Shown piece after piece: positions 18,307 through 26,532 of a DNA stretch of 64,000 nt. Source of the DNA: Comamonadaceae bacterium G21597-S1. Lineage in GTDB: Bacteria > Pseudomonadota > Gammaproteobacteria > Burkholderiales > Burkholderiaceae_C. How positions within the stretch are numbered: position 1 is the first letter of the stretch; each line of letters begins with the position of its first letter. A model generated the notes under the pieces. It did no database searches and was not told the DNA's origin. It saw only the letters and a program-made list of their open reading frames with translations. A program made the translations under genes and the position numbers. The stretch covers positions 1 to 64,000 of the forward strand of contig JAPWHR010000017.1 of NCBI GenBank assembly GCA_027214345.1, written 5' to 3'.

Positions 18307-18789
18307 ATGAACGGAAAACGCAGCATCGTGGCGCTGGCGCTGTGCGCTGCCTTCGCCACCGGTAGCGCATTCGCCGCAGACGAACACAACACGGTGCCGG
18401 GCCTCACGGCCGTCGGCGCGCCGCTTGGCCTGCATGGAGTCGACCCCGTCGCATTTGTCGATATCGGCAATCGCATCGAAGGCACGGCAAAGTACACCGC
18501 CGTACATGATGGCGTCGCCTATTACTTCGCCTCGCAGTCGAACCTGGATGCGTTCAAGGCTACTCCGGAAAAGTACGCGCCGGAGAACGGCGGCTTCTGC
18601 ACATTCGGCGTCTCGGTTGGAAAAAAATTCGACGGCGATCCGCGTTACGCCGCAATCGAGAACGGCAGGCTGTATGTGTTCCTGAACGAGGACATCTTCA
18701 AGATGTTCCAGAAGGACCGCGCCGGCACGATTGCCAAGGCGAAAGCGCAATGGGCCAGGATTGAACATACGGCTTCCAACAAGCTGTAG
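18307..18789 (+). CDS. Exported YHS-domain protein
   Basis: Periplasmic protein of 160 aa. A Sec signal peptide (residues 1-23, cleavage after SAFA) precedes a YHS-type domain, seen in the GVDPVAFVD, YYFASQSNLDAFKATPEKYAPENGGFCTFGVS and FLNEDIFKMFQKD segments. Proteins of this family are often annotated as YHS domain-containing (seleno)proteins, but this copy has ordinary cysteine and no in-frame UGA. A GAAAGGAA ribosome site precedes the ATG. It is the first gene divergent from the AraC regulator. The function of the family is poorly known; metal handling has been suggested. Confidence 0.87.
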   Translation: MNGKRSIVALALCAAFATGSAFAADEHNTVPGLTAVGAPLGLHGVDPVAFVDIGNRIEGTAKYTAVHDGVAYYFASQSNLDAFKATPEKYAPENGGFCTFGVSVGKKFDGDPRYAAIENGRLYVFLNEDIFKMFQKDRAGTIAKAKAQWARIEHTASNKL

Positions 18790-18800
18790 TCCATCGATCC

Positions 18801-18829
18801 GTGGGCGCGCACACCATTGGCGCGCCCAC
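18801..18829 (+). terminator. Strong hairpin between the YHS and AhpD-like genes
   Basis: A perfect 10-bp stem GTGGGCGCGC / GCGCGCCCAC with a 9-nt loop starts 12 bp after the YHS stop codon. No T-tract follows, so it may be a Rho-independent-like attenuator, an mRNA-stabilising hairpin or a terminator of low efficiency. Confidence 0.45.
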
Positions 18830-18881
18830 ATGTCACCTTCGATTCCTGTTCGAAACGCAAAGCAACTGGGAACACATTGAA

Positions 18882-19427
18882 ATGTCGCAAATTGCACCCA
18901 TCACCCCGGCCCATGCAGACGCGGAAGTCGTCGCCACGCTCGCGGCCGTCAGAGCGAAGCTCGGCATGGTGCCGAATCTGTTTTCCACACTTGCGCGCGC
19001 GCCCGCGGCGTTGAAGGCGTTGCTCGCGGTGAATGACGCGCTCGCGAGCGGGCGATTGAGCGCTGCGGAACGCGAGATGGTTGCTCTCGCGGTATCGCAG
19101 GCCAACGGCTGCGCCTACTGCGTGAGTGCGCATACCTTGCTCGGCGCAAAGGCCGGTTTGAGCGAAGCGGAAACACTGCAGGCCCGTGCCGGTCACGGTG
19201 CGAAGTTGCGCTCGGGTGCGCTCGCCGCATTCGCTCGCGAGTTGGTGGAGACACGCGGACACATCGAAGCCATGGCACTTGACACCTATCGACAATCCGG
19301 GCTGTCCGATGAGGACATGCTCGAGGTTGTGGCACATGCTGCGGCGACCACGCTCACGAATTACGCCAACAATGTGGCGCGTACGGAAGTGGACTTCCCT
19401 GCCGTGCAACTGCAGCTCGCCGCGTAG
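18882..19427 (+). CDS. AhpD-like carboxymuconolactone decarboxylase-family protein
   Basis: All-helical cytoplasmic protein of 181 aa. It contains the AhpD-type redox motif NGCAYCVSAH (CxxC with downstream His), preceded by SAAEREMVALAVSQA, and a C-terminal LEVVAHAAATTLTNYANNVARTEVDF typical of the peroxidase-related subgroup. It probably acts as a thiol-dependent peroxidase or disulfide reductase. The ATG at 18882 matches the family start (MSQIAPITPAHAD). It lies downstream of the YHS gene past a strong hairpin and 15 bp upstream of the EAL gene. Confidence 0.9.
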   Translation: MSQIAPITPAHADAEVVATLAAVRAKLGMVPNLFSTLARAPAALKALLAVNDALASGRLSAAEREMVALAVSQANGCAYCVSAHTLLGAKAGLSEAETLQARAGHGAKLRSGALAAFARELVETRGHIEAMALDTYRQSGLSDEDMLEVVAHAAATTLTNYANNVARTEVDFPAVQLQLAA

Positions 19428-19442
19428 ACGAAGGAGCGTGCT

Positions 19443-20423
19443 GTGACTTTCGCCATTTCCCGATCGCCCGGCACGCTCGCCGGGGACGATCGCTTCGACC
19501 TGGGCGCGTGGGCAATGCTGTCGCCAGACTATGCGGCATGGGCGCGCGAGGCGAGCGTTCTTGCGGGCGAACTCGAACGCGGCCTGCACAACGGAGAACT
19601 CTTCGCCGTGATTCAACCGCGCATGGCGTTGGTGCCGGGTGGCGGCGTCAGGCTGGCCGGGGCGGAGATGCTGGCCCGTTGGTGTCATCCGCAGCGCGGT
19701 CTCGTGTCGCCGGGCCAGTTCATACCCATTGCAGAGGTCACGGGGCTCATCGAACCGCTTGGCGACTTCATGCTCGAAACGGCGGCGCGAACCCTCGCGG
19801 GTTGGTTGGCGCGCGATGGCCAGGCCACAGGTTTGGCGGTGAATCTTTCTGCGCGTCAGTTCTCCAGCAGCAAGCTCCCCCTGCGACTGGCGCGATTGCG
19901 TTCAGACTACGGCCTGCCGCCGGGTTTGATCGAACTGGAGGTGACCGAGTCGACAGCGATGCGCGATGCCGATCGCACAGAAGCCGTTCTTGGCGAATTG
20001 CGCACGGTCGGGGTTCCTGTGTCGATCGACGATTTCGGAACCGGCTTTTCATCCCTCGCCTACCTGCGACGTTTCCAGGTCGACGCGCTGAAGATCGACA
20101 AGTCACTGATCGACGATCTCGGTGTCGACCCGCACGCAAATGCAGTGTGCAATGCCATCGTGCAACTCGGACGGTCACTCGACATCAAGGTAGTCGCCGA
20201 GGGCGTGGAGCATGTGCGGCAACTGGACTATCTGCGTCACGCGCGCTGCGACGAGATCCAGGGATACATCTTCAGCCGGCCGCTGGACGCGGACGTCTTC
20301 GAGCGCGCGTGGCTTCGCCCGTCGCGCGTGGTCCCCGCTTCGCGCGAAGCCCCCCGATCCGGATCCGATGGGATTGCCGCCGTCGTCGCCGCAGCGCAGC
20401 AACTCGAACGGGCTGATGCATGA
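19443..20423 (+). CDS. EAL-domain protein (c-di-GMP phosphodiesterase)
   Basis: Stand-alone EAL domain of 326 aa starting at GTG with an AAGGAG site 7-12 bp upstream. The signature EAL reads EML (in LAGAEMLARW), and the rest of the active site looks intact: VNLSARQF (Asn), IELEVTES (Glu), SIDDFGTGFSSLAYL (Asp-Asp), LKIDKSLI (Lys), VVAEGVEH (Glu) and IQGYIFSRPL (Gln). It therefore probably hydrolyses cyclic di-GMP. There is no sensor, GGDEF or membrane segment. It is 15 bp after the AhpD-like gene, so it may be regulated by the same AraC protein. Confidence 0.9.
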   Translation: MTFAISRSPGTLAGDDRFDLGAWAMLSPDYAAWAREASVLAGELERGLHNGELFAVIQPRMALVPGGGVRLAGAEMLARWCHPQRGLVSPGQFIPIAEVTGLIEPLGDFMLETAARTLAGWLARDGQATGLAVNLSARQFSSSKLPLRLARLRSDYGLPPGLIELEVTESTAMRDADRTEAVLGELRTVGVPVSIDDFGTGFSSLAYLRRFQVDALKIDKSLIDDLGVDPHANAVCNAIVQLGRSLDIKVVAEGVEHVRQLDYLRHARCDEIQGYIFSRPLDADVFERAWLRPSRVVPASREAPRSGSDGIAAVVAAAQQLERADA

Positions 20424-20474
20424 TGGGGGCGTCTTGTTGCTGGCTCATGGTTGCCGATCGGTGAAGCGCTTGGA

Positions 20475-21068
20475 ATGACTTCCTTCTCGTCCCTGTTGAC
20501 CGAAGTACGCGCTTGCACGATTTGCAAGGACCATTTGCCGCTCGGCCCGCGGCCTGTCATCCAGCTGCATCCGACATCGAGGATCCTGATCGCGGGGCAG
20601 GCTCCAGGCAACAAGGTCCATCGCTCCGGCATACCGTTCGACGACGCCAGCGGAGATCGCTTGCGCGAGTGGCTGGGGGTGACGCGCGACGTGTTCTACG
20701 ATCCGCGGCAATTTGCGATTCTGCCGATGGGGTTCTGTTTTCCCGGCACGGGAAAGTCGGGCGATCTGCCGCCACGACCGGAGTGTGCCCTGACATGGCG
20801 AGAGCCGCTGCTCCGTCAAATGAGACATCGAGAGACAACCCTGGTGCTCGGTCATTATGCCCAGAGGTACCACTTCGGGGAACCACGTTCGTCCTTGACG
20901 GAACGGGTCCGGTCGTGGCGGACCTATTGGCCGCGCATGGTGCCACTTCCGCATCCCAGTCCAAGGAATAACGTCTGGCTGCGCCGCAATCCCTGGTTCG
21001 AGGCCGACCTGGTCCCGGCCCTGCAGAACCTGATCGCCGAGGTTCTGCGTGCCGATCGGCCCGGATGA
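20475..21068 (+). CDS. Uracil-DNA glycosylase superfamily protein
   Basis: Protein of 197 aa with the uracil-DNA glycosylase fold. The N-terminal CTIC pair precedes motif A, seen as LIAGQAPGNKVHRSGIPFDD. Motif B reads PLPHPSPRNNVWLRRNPWFE, close to the HPSPR-type loop that inserts into DNA. The family likely removes damaged bases, but many bacterial members of this size are uncharacterised. The ATG at 20475 is chosen over an upstream frame start since similarity begins at MTSFSSLL. It is a lone gene 51 bp after the EAL gene. Confidence 0.87.
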   Translation: MTSFSSLLTEVRACTICKDHLPLGPRPVIQLHPTSRILIAGQAPGNKVHRSGIPFDDASGDRLREWLGVTRDVFYDPRQFAILPMGFCFPGTGKSGDLPPRPECALTWREPLLRQMRHRETTLVLGHYAQRYHFGEPRSSLTERVRSWRTYWPRMVPLPHPSPRNNVWLRRNPWFEADLVPALQNLIAEVLRADRPG

Positions 21069-21249
21069 CGCGGTACGACGCTCGCCGGGACAGCCGGCCG
21101 GCATGATGGCGGCGGCGATCGCCGCCGCCCACGAATCGACGAGCCATGGGGTGGTGCCCGGACCGCCGTCTTGCAAGCGGGGCGCGTTGTCATGGTCGCG
21201 GCAGTCGGGTCGTCAACGCGCGGCTCCATCGTGCGCTGTCATGGCGCGA

Positions 21250-21765
21250 TCATCCGGTGTTCGCCGACAGGTCTGGCGACCGGCGCTGGTGTGTGTTGGC
21301 GAGGCTATAACGCACGAATGGCTGACCATCAATCATCGAATGGCCTGCTTCGACGAATCCCAGGCGCGTGATGGCCTGCCTGTTCGCCCGGCTCGGTGGC
21401 AGCAGTGCCGTGATCGCGTCGAGTTCCAGCTCGTCGAACGCCCGAGCGACGATCGCGCGCAAGATCCGCCGACCCCAACCCCAGAACCGCGGATCGAGCA
21501 CCAGGGCCAGGTCCGCCTCGCCGTGTTCGGGCTGGACTCCGCCCCAGCCGGCGAACTCGCCGTGGACGAGGATGGCCCACGGACCATGGCCATGCTCCGT
21601 CCACAGGCGGCGCTTGGCTGCGACGAAGGCGCGGCAGTCTTCGCGCGAGAATGCGCCGGCGAGCAGCGGCAAGTGCTTGCGGACCCGAGCGTCGTTCATG
21701 AGCGCGACCAGCCGCGCTTCGTCGATCTCTTCCAGAGGAACGAATTCGATGTCTGTCTGTGTCAT
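21250..21765 (-). CDS. GNAT family N-acetyltransferase
   Basis: Acetyl-CoA-dependent acetyltransferase of 171 aa. The GNAT core shows GPWAILVHGEFAGWGGVQP (strand pair), LALVLDPRFWGWGRRILRAIVARAF (acetyl-CoA pyrophosphate loop region, a variant of Q/RxxGxG/A) and LLPPSRANRQAITRLGFVEAG. The ATG at 21765 gives the expected N-terminus. Acceptor unknown. It is convergent with the uracil-DNA glycosylase gene. Confidence 0.85.
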   Translation of the reverse strand: MTQTDIEFVPLEEIDEARLVALMNDARVRKHLPLLAGAFSREDCRAFVAAKRRLWTEHGHGPWAILVHGEFAGWGGVQPEHGEADLALVLDPRFWGWGRRILRAIVARAFDELELDAITALLPPSRANRQAITRLGFVEAGHSMIDGQPFVRYSLANTHQRRSPDLSANTG

Positions 21766-22233
21766 GGGCTGAATGCCTGTACGTGGTCGATTCGCGTGCG
21801 TTGCCGCGAGTGGTGGTCGAAGCGATCCGCCGCAGGTGAGGGCGCGGCGAACCGGTTCTCGGTCCCGTTGGCGTCGATGTTCCTGCGCCGCGGCGTGCTG
21901 CCTTGGTCGCTCGCCGACGATGGATCTTTCAGCGCTGCGACCGCACCCTGGGCGAGCATCAACGGTGTACGACTTCCGTCCGACGTCAGCAGCAGGCACG
22001 GCGGAAGCCGCTCCGGTCGCGGGCGCTGCATGCACGGGGCCGGGTGTTGCGCAAGGGCACGGCAATCCAGGCGCAGCTGGGCTCGCTACTGGAAGCCAGG
22101 ACCGCGATCGCGATCCCGCGGCCGCAGTCGGGCGGGTTCCGGGCGGAGACTCCGGTGGAAGAGGCCGGAGTGTCGGAGATCGCCTCCGTGTGCCCCAGCC
22201 CGGTGCCGAGCGAGGCGCCGGGCTGTCGGTGCT
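21766..22233. other. Gene-poor segment upstream of the GNAT gene
   Basis: About 470 bp without a supportable gene. Short frames on the plus strand (for example around 21990-22200) do not resemble a family I recognise. It could hold the GNAT promoter and decayed coding sequence. Confidence 0.4.
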
Positions 22234-23307
22234 TCAGGCGGCCAGCTCACTGGCCGGCTTGCGCAGGAATCCCTGGTTGCCTCCATTGCGATTGGGCGAG
22301 AAGCCGTTGGCCTGCAGCGTCTCTTCCGTGGTCTTGAAGAACACGCCGATCTTCATGATCTCGCGCGCCTGCTGCGCGGTGGCGATGGGGCGGCCGAACT
22401 CGCCCGAGATGCGCACCAGCTGCTTGATCTGCTCGACGCTGCTCATCTTGCCGGTTCGGGTCTGGTTCCACAACACATCCTCGATGCCGCAGCGCACATG
22501 CAGGCCCAGCGCGATGCCGATCATGTTGACCGGCAGCACATTGAGCACCGAGCTCTCCACCGTGACCACGGCGCCGTCCGGAGCCGCGCGCAGGAAGTTG
22601 GCCAGGTTGTAGATGTTGGCCTGGTCCATGCCACCGCTGATCGCGACCCAATTCATCACCAGCGGGCCCTTGTAGTGGCCGCGGCGGATCATGCGTTCGA
22701 TGGTTTCGAAGCTGTTGATGTTGTAGCACTGGAATTCGCTCTGGATGCCGGCGGCCGTCAAACGCCGGATATGTTCCTCGACCCAGCTGGGATTGGCCGG
22801 CACGACCATGTCCTTGTAACTGGCATGCAGGGAAGGGAAGCCGCGCGACACACCCCTGAAGTCGTCCAGTCCCGCGTGCTCCGTCACGTTCATCTGCACG
22901 GTATTGACAGTCACGGTCACCTGGTCGGGCTTCGGATCGAGTTCGGCCAGCATGTGGCGCGTGTCGTCGCTCAGCCACTTGGCCGCTTCGCCGTCGGACT
23001 CCGGCGCAAAGCTGATCGAGCCGCCCACCTGGATGATCATCTCCGGCACGCGCGCGCGCACCCCGGCGATCAGTTCATTGAATTTGGACAGGCGCTTGCT
23101 GCCCTTGCCGTCGGCTTCGCGTACATGCAGATGCAGCACCGTGGCGCCGGCTTCGTAACAATCCACCGCCTTCTGGATCTGGTCCTCCATGGTGACCGGG
23201 ATGTCCTCCGGGAAATCGGCGGGAATCCAGCCCGGCGCGTAGGGCGCGGCGGTGATGATCAGCGGCTGCTGGTTTTCGGGGTAGAGGTGGCCGTCGAGAA
23301 AGTGCAT
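22234..23307 (-). CDS. BKACE family beta-keto acid cleavage enzyme (DUF849)
   Basis: Zn-dependent enzyme of 357 aa in the 3-keto-5-aminohexanoate cleavage (Kce/BKACE) family, which condenses a beta-keto acid with acetyl-CoA and releases a CoA thioester plus acetoacetate. It shows the TIM-barrel pattern with LIITAAPYAPGW, the zinc motif VLHLHVREADGKGS, GGSISFAPESDG and a conserved VTVESSVLNVLP strand. It differs clearly from the second BKACE at 60046, including an extended C-terminus. It is the last gene of a minus-strand series after a TauD-type dioxygenase and a Bug receptor, suggesting catabolism of an imported acid. Substrate unknown. Confidence 0.88.
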   Translation of the reverse strand: MHFLDGHLYPENQQPLIITAAPYAPGWIPADFPEDIPVTMEDQIQKAVDCYEAGATVLHLHVREADGKGSKRLSKFNELIAGVRARVPEMIIQVGGSISFAPESDGEAAKWLSDDTRHMLAELDPKPDQVTVTVNTVQMNVTEHAGLDDFRGVSRGFPSLHASYKDMVVPANPSWVEEHIRRLTAAGIQSEFQCYNINSFETIERMIRRGHYKGPLVMNWVAISGGMDQANIYNLANFLRAAPDGAVVTVESSVLNVLPVNMIGIALGLHVRCGIEDVLWNQTRTGKMSSVEQIKQLVRISGEFGRPIATAQQAREIMKIGVFFKTTEETLQANGFSPNRNGGNQGFLRKPASELAA

Positions 23308-23379
23308 GGCAATAAGCTCCAGGTCAAAAAGGGAGGGGAAGGATGAATGGGCCGGGCAGGTGCGGGTGATCCGCAAGGT

Positions 23380-24222
23380 TCAGAAGGGCACGTCGCCCAC
23401 GATGCCGGCACGCTCCATCTTGCGCGGCGCGGGCCAGTAGTCGTTCACGGCATAGTGCTGCGTGCTGCGGTTGTCCCACACGGCGATGTCGCCTGGCTGC
23501 CAGGACCAGCGCACCTGGTACTCGGGGATCGTCGCGCGGCTGAGCAGGTAGTTGAGCAGCATCGACGAACCCGGTGTCTTGTCGATGCCGTGGCGGATGT
23601 TTTCGGGCGTGTTGTGGTTGACGAAGTGCGTCGTGAAGCTGCCGACGAACAAGACCTTTTCGCCGGTCTCCGGATGCGTGCGCACGACCGGGTGCTCCGC
23701 GGGCGGGTTCTCCCGGTCGAGCTGGCGGCGCGCCGCATCCGACATGGTGGCGCCGAACGACGGTTCGATGCTGGATTTGGCACGCAGCTTCAGGATCTTG
23801 CGCTGGATATCCTCCGGCAACTCCGCATAGGCCTGGACCATGTTGACCCAGATCGTGTCGCCACCGATCTCCGGGCATTCGATGCAGCGCAACACGGCAC
23901 CCATCGGTGGATTGGGACGCCACAGGCCGTCGCAGTGGTAGGTGTTCTCGTGGCTGTGCCGGTTGTCGCTGCGGTAGATCAGCACCAGGCCCGGATGCTC
24001 GGGGTCGCTGCCGGCCACGGGATGGTCCTCGAGCAGACCGAAACATTGCGCGAACGCGACGTGTTCTGCCCGCGTGATGTCCTGGCCGCGGAAGAAGAGC
24101 ACCTTGTACGCGAGCATGGCCGCCTTGATCTGCGCGAAGAGTTCGGCGTCGCGGGCGACTTCGCCGAGCTGGACATCGCTGATGTGCGCGCCGATGGCGG
24201 GCGTGATGGGACTGATCTTCAT
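23380..24222 (-). CDS. TauD/TfdA family Fe(II)/2-oxoglutarate dioxygenase
   Basis: Cytoplasmic Fe(II)- and 2-oxoglutarate-dependent dioxygenase (280 aa). The iron ligands are seen as the HxD of TYHCDGLWRP and the distal His in NRSTQHYAVNDY; RMERAG-like KMERAGIVGD at the end carries the 2-oxoglutarate-binding Arg. Family length is normal. The ATG at 24222 (MKISPITPAIGAHI) matches known starts; an upstream in-frame codon adds six residues. It lies between the Bug receptor (34 bp upstream) and BKACE (72 bp downstream). It likely hydroxylates the imported compound, for example to release a heteroatom group. Substrate not known. Confidence 0.93.
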   Translation of the reverse strand: MKISPITPAIGAHISDVQLGEVARDAELFAQIKAAMLAYKVLFFRGQDITRAEHVAFAQCFGLLEDHPVAGSDPEHPGLVLIYRSDNRHSHENTYHCDGLWRPNPPMGAVLRCIECPEIGGDTIWVNMVQAYAELPEDIQRKILKLRAKSSIEPSFGATMSDAARRQLDRENPPAEHPVVRTHPETGEKVLFVGSFTTHFVNHNTPENIRHGIDKTPGSSMLLNYLLSRATIPEYQVRWSWQPGDIAVWDNRSTQHYAVNDYWPAPRKMERAGIVGDVPF

Positions 24223-24256
24223 GGTGGGCTCTCCGGTCAAGGGGCGTGGTGTCCGC

Positions 24257-25225
24257 TCAGTTCGGCTGGATGTTGAACTTCTTGACGATGGCGGCGTTGC
24301 GCTGGTAAAGCATCCGGCTCTCGGCCAGCATCGCGGCCGAGTCCACGCTCACGTCCGGCTCCAGCCCGGCATCGATCAGCTTCTTCTGCACCGCAGGAGC
24401 TTCGGCTGCCTTCTTGATGGTCTCCTGCAGCCTGGCCAGGACGTCGGCTGGCAGCTTGCTGGAGCCATAGAAGGTGACTTGCCCGTTGTACTGGATCTCC
24501 GGATAGCCCAGTTCGGTCATGGTCGGAACTTCCGGCAGGTAGCTCGAGCGCTTCTTGCCGGCGACGGCATAAGCACGCAGCCGCTCGCCCTTGATCAGCG
24601 GCAAGGACGTTGCCAGGCCGTCGAACATGATGTCGACCTGGCCCCCGATCACGTCCTGCAACGCCGGTGGCGAACCTGCATACCCGATGTGTTGCATATC
24701 CAGTTCGGCCTTGTCGCTGAGGATGAATCCCGAATACTGCGAAACCGTGCCCCGCCCATAGCTGGCGAAATTGGCCTTGCCCTTGCGTGTCTTCAGGTGG
24801 TTCACCAGACCCGGGAAGTCCTTCGTTGGATAGTTGGCCGCGGTGACCAGCACATAACTCGTCGAGGCCACGCGTGCGATGGACACGATGTCGCCCAACG
24901 GGTCGTACGGCAGCTTCATCAGTTGCGGCGCTTCGACCAGCAGGTTGATCGCGCCCATCAGGATCGTGTTGCCGTCGGGGGGAGCCTGCAACATGGCGCG
25001 CATGCCGATCGACCCGACCGCGCCCGCGCGGTTTTCCACGATCACGGTCCTACCGGACTCCACAGCCATCTGTTGCCCGACCAGGCGACCCACGATGTCC
25101 ATGGTTCCGCCTGGCGGTGCCGGCACGATGATCTTCAAGGGGACTTGATCGGCCGCCCACACGTGCAGTGCCAATAACCATCCCATTGCCGCGATGGCGG
25201 AACGGGCGAAGTGCCGCAGTTTCAT
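24257..25225 (-). CDS. Bug family tripartite tricarboxylate transporter receptor
   Basis: Periplasmic solute-binding protein of 322 aa from the Bug (TctC-like) family abundant in Burkholderiales. A signal peptide (residues 1-25, cleavage after VWA) precedes LKIIVPAPPGGTMDIVGRLVGQQM, the typical ligand-loop start, and ENRAGAVGSIGM. The DVIGGQVDIMFDGLATSLPLIKGE segment is also characteristic. It begins the minus-strand series with the dioxygenase and BKACE, and no TctA/TctB membrane partners lie beside it, as is common for Bug receptors. Ligand probably a carboxylate. Confidence 0.94.
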   Translation of the reverse strand: MKLRHFARSAIAAMGWLLALHVWAADQVPLKIIVPAPPGGTMDIVGRLVGQQMAVESGRTVIVENRAGAVGSIGMRAMLQAPPDGNTILMGAINLLVEAPQLMKLPYDPLGDIVSIARVASTSYVLVTAANYPTKDFPGLVNHLKTRKGKANFASYGRGTVSQYSGFILSDKAELDMQHIGYAGSPPALQDVIGGQVDIMFDGLATSLPLIKGERLRAYAVAGKKRSSYLPEVPTMTELGYPEIQYNGQVTFYGSSKLPADVLARLQETIKKAAEAPAVQKKLIDAGLEPDVSVDSAAMLAESRMLYQRNAAIVKKFNIQPN

Positions 25226-25420
25226 ATCGGTCTCCAGTCATGTTCATGTTTGTGCCGGCCCGATTGGCCGACGGAGTCAGTATCCCGGGCGTCTGCGATT
25301 CGAATTTGCTTATCCGGGACAGGCATTTGTCATTTTGGGAAATTCCGCAGGACGGGCTTTCCGTCCCGGACCACGCCCGCAAGAATGGCCACTCCCCACC
25401 TACTTTCAAGGAAACAGACC

Positions 25421-26389
25421 ATGAACAAAGCCATTCGCCTGCACGCAATCGGGGGCGCCGAAGTCCTCCGGTATGAAGAGGTCGATGTCGGCGAACCCGG
25501 GCACGGCGAGGCCCGCGTACGGCACAGCTTCATTGCCGTCAACTTTGCCGACATCTATTTCCGCACCGGCTTTTATCCGCTGGCGCTGCCCAATGGCCTG
25601 GGCACGGATGCGGTGGGCGTCGTCGAGGCCGTTGGGCCTGGCGTCACCGACATTCGCATCGGTGACCGGGTCGGCTACCTGGTGGGGCCGCAGGGAGCCT
25701 ATGCGCAGGCGCGCGTGATGCCCGCCGATGTGCTGATTCCCTTGCCCGATGGTGTCTCGGATCGCACGGCATCCTCGCTCATCATGAAGGGCATGACGGC
25801 ACAGTATCTGTTTCGCCAGGTCTACCCGCTCCAGGGCGGCGAAACCATCCTCTACCACGCGGCGGCGGGCGGTGTGGGCCTGATCGCCTGCCAGTGGGCG
25901 CGCGCGCTGGGCGTGACGATGATCGGCACCGTCAGCACCGATGAGAAGGCAGTGGCGGCCAGAGCCAACGGTTGCACCCACACCATCGTGACGTCGCGCG
26001 AGGACATCGCCAGCCGGGTGCTGGAGATTACCGAAGGACGAGGTGTTTCCGTGGTTTACGACTCCGTCGGCAAGGACACGCTGGAAGCATCGCTCGCATG
26101 TTTGCGTACGCGTGGCACGCTGGTGAGCAATGGCACTTCTTCGGGTCCGGTCATGCTCAACGTGAAGCTGCTGGGCGCCAAGTCGATCTGGATCACGCGA
26201 CCGGCGATGCGCCACTACATCGAGCCCCGTGCGCACATGCTCGCAATGGCGCGTGAACTGTTCGACCATGTGCTTGTCGGGAACATCGTCAGCGAGCCGA
26301 AACAGACGTTCGCGTTGGCCGATGCGGCCGAGGCACACCGGGCGCTCGAGTCACGCAAGACCATCGGCTCGACGGTGCTCGTGCCGTGA
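25421..26389 (+). CDS. Zinc-independent quinone oxidoreductase (NADPH, MDR family)
   Basis: Medium-chain reductase of 322 aa resembling quinone oxidoreductase QorA: IRLHAIGGAEVLRYEEVDVGEPG at the N-terminus, NFADIYFRTG, the nucleotide-binding AAAGGVGLIACQWARALG, and VVYDSVGKDTLEASL. It lacks catalytic zinc ligands. An AAGGA site precedes the ATG at 25421. It is divergent from the Bug/dioxygenase/BKACE series with 195 bp between and is followed by an AraC-type regulator, so it may belong to the same catabolic unit. Confidence 0.92.
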   Translation: MNKAIRLHAIGGAEVLRYEEVDVGEPGHGEARVRHSFIAVNFADIYFRTGFYPLALPNGLGTDAVGVVEAVGPGVTDIRIGDRVGYLVGPQGAYAQARVMPADVLIPLPDGVSDRTASSLIMKGMTAQYLFRQVYPLQGGETILYHAAAGGVGLIACQWARALGVTMIGTVSTDEKAVAARANGCTHTIVTSREDIASRVLEITEGRGVSVVYDSVGKDTLEASLACLRTRGTLVSNGTSSGPVMLNVKLLGAKSIWITRPAMRHYIEPRAHMLAMARELFDHVLVGNIVSEPKQTFALADAAEAHRALESRKTIGSTVLVP

Positions 26390-26532
26390 GCGGTGCGTCG
26401 GCTGCCATCGAGCGGCTGCCGTCTGTTGCGCGCACCGCATGGCGTGCCCGCGCGCGCGGATGCCGACGGCGCCATCCGCAATCTGCGCCAGCTTGCGCAG
26501 TCGATCGTTGACGCGGACTGCGTCTGCGCATA

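Noticed and set aside
18307-18789. Selenoprotein annotation often given to YHS proteins
   Set aside because: The frame has no internal TGA and uses cysteine in GGFCTF, so no selenocysteine is implied.
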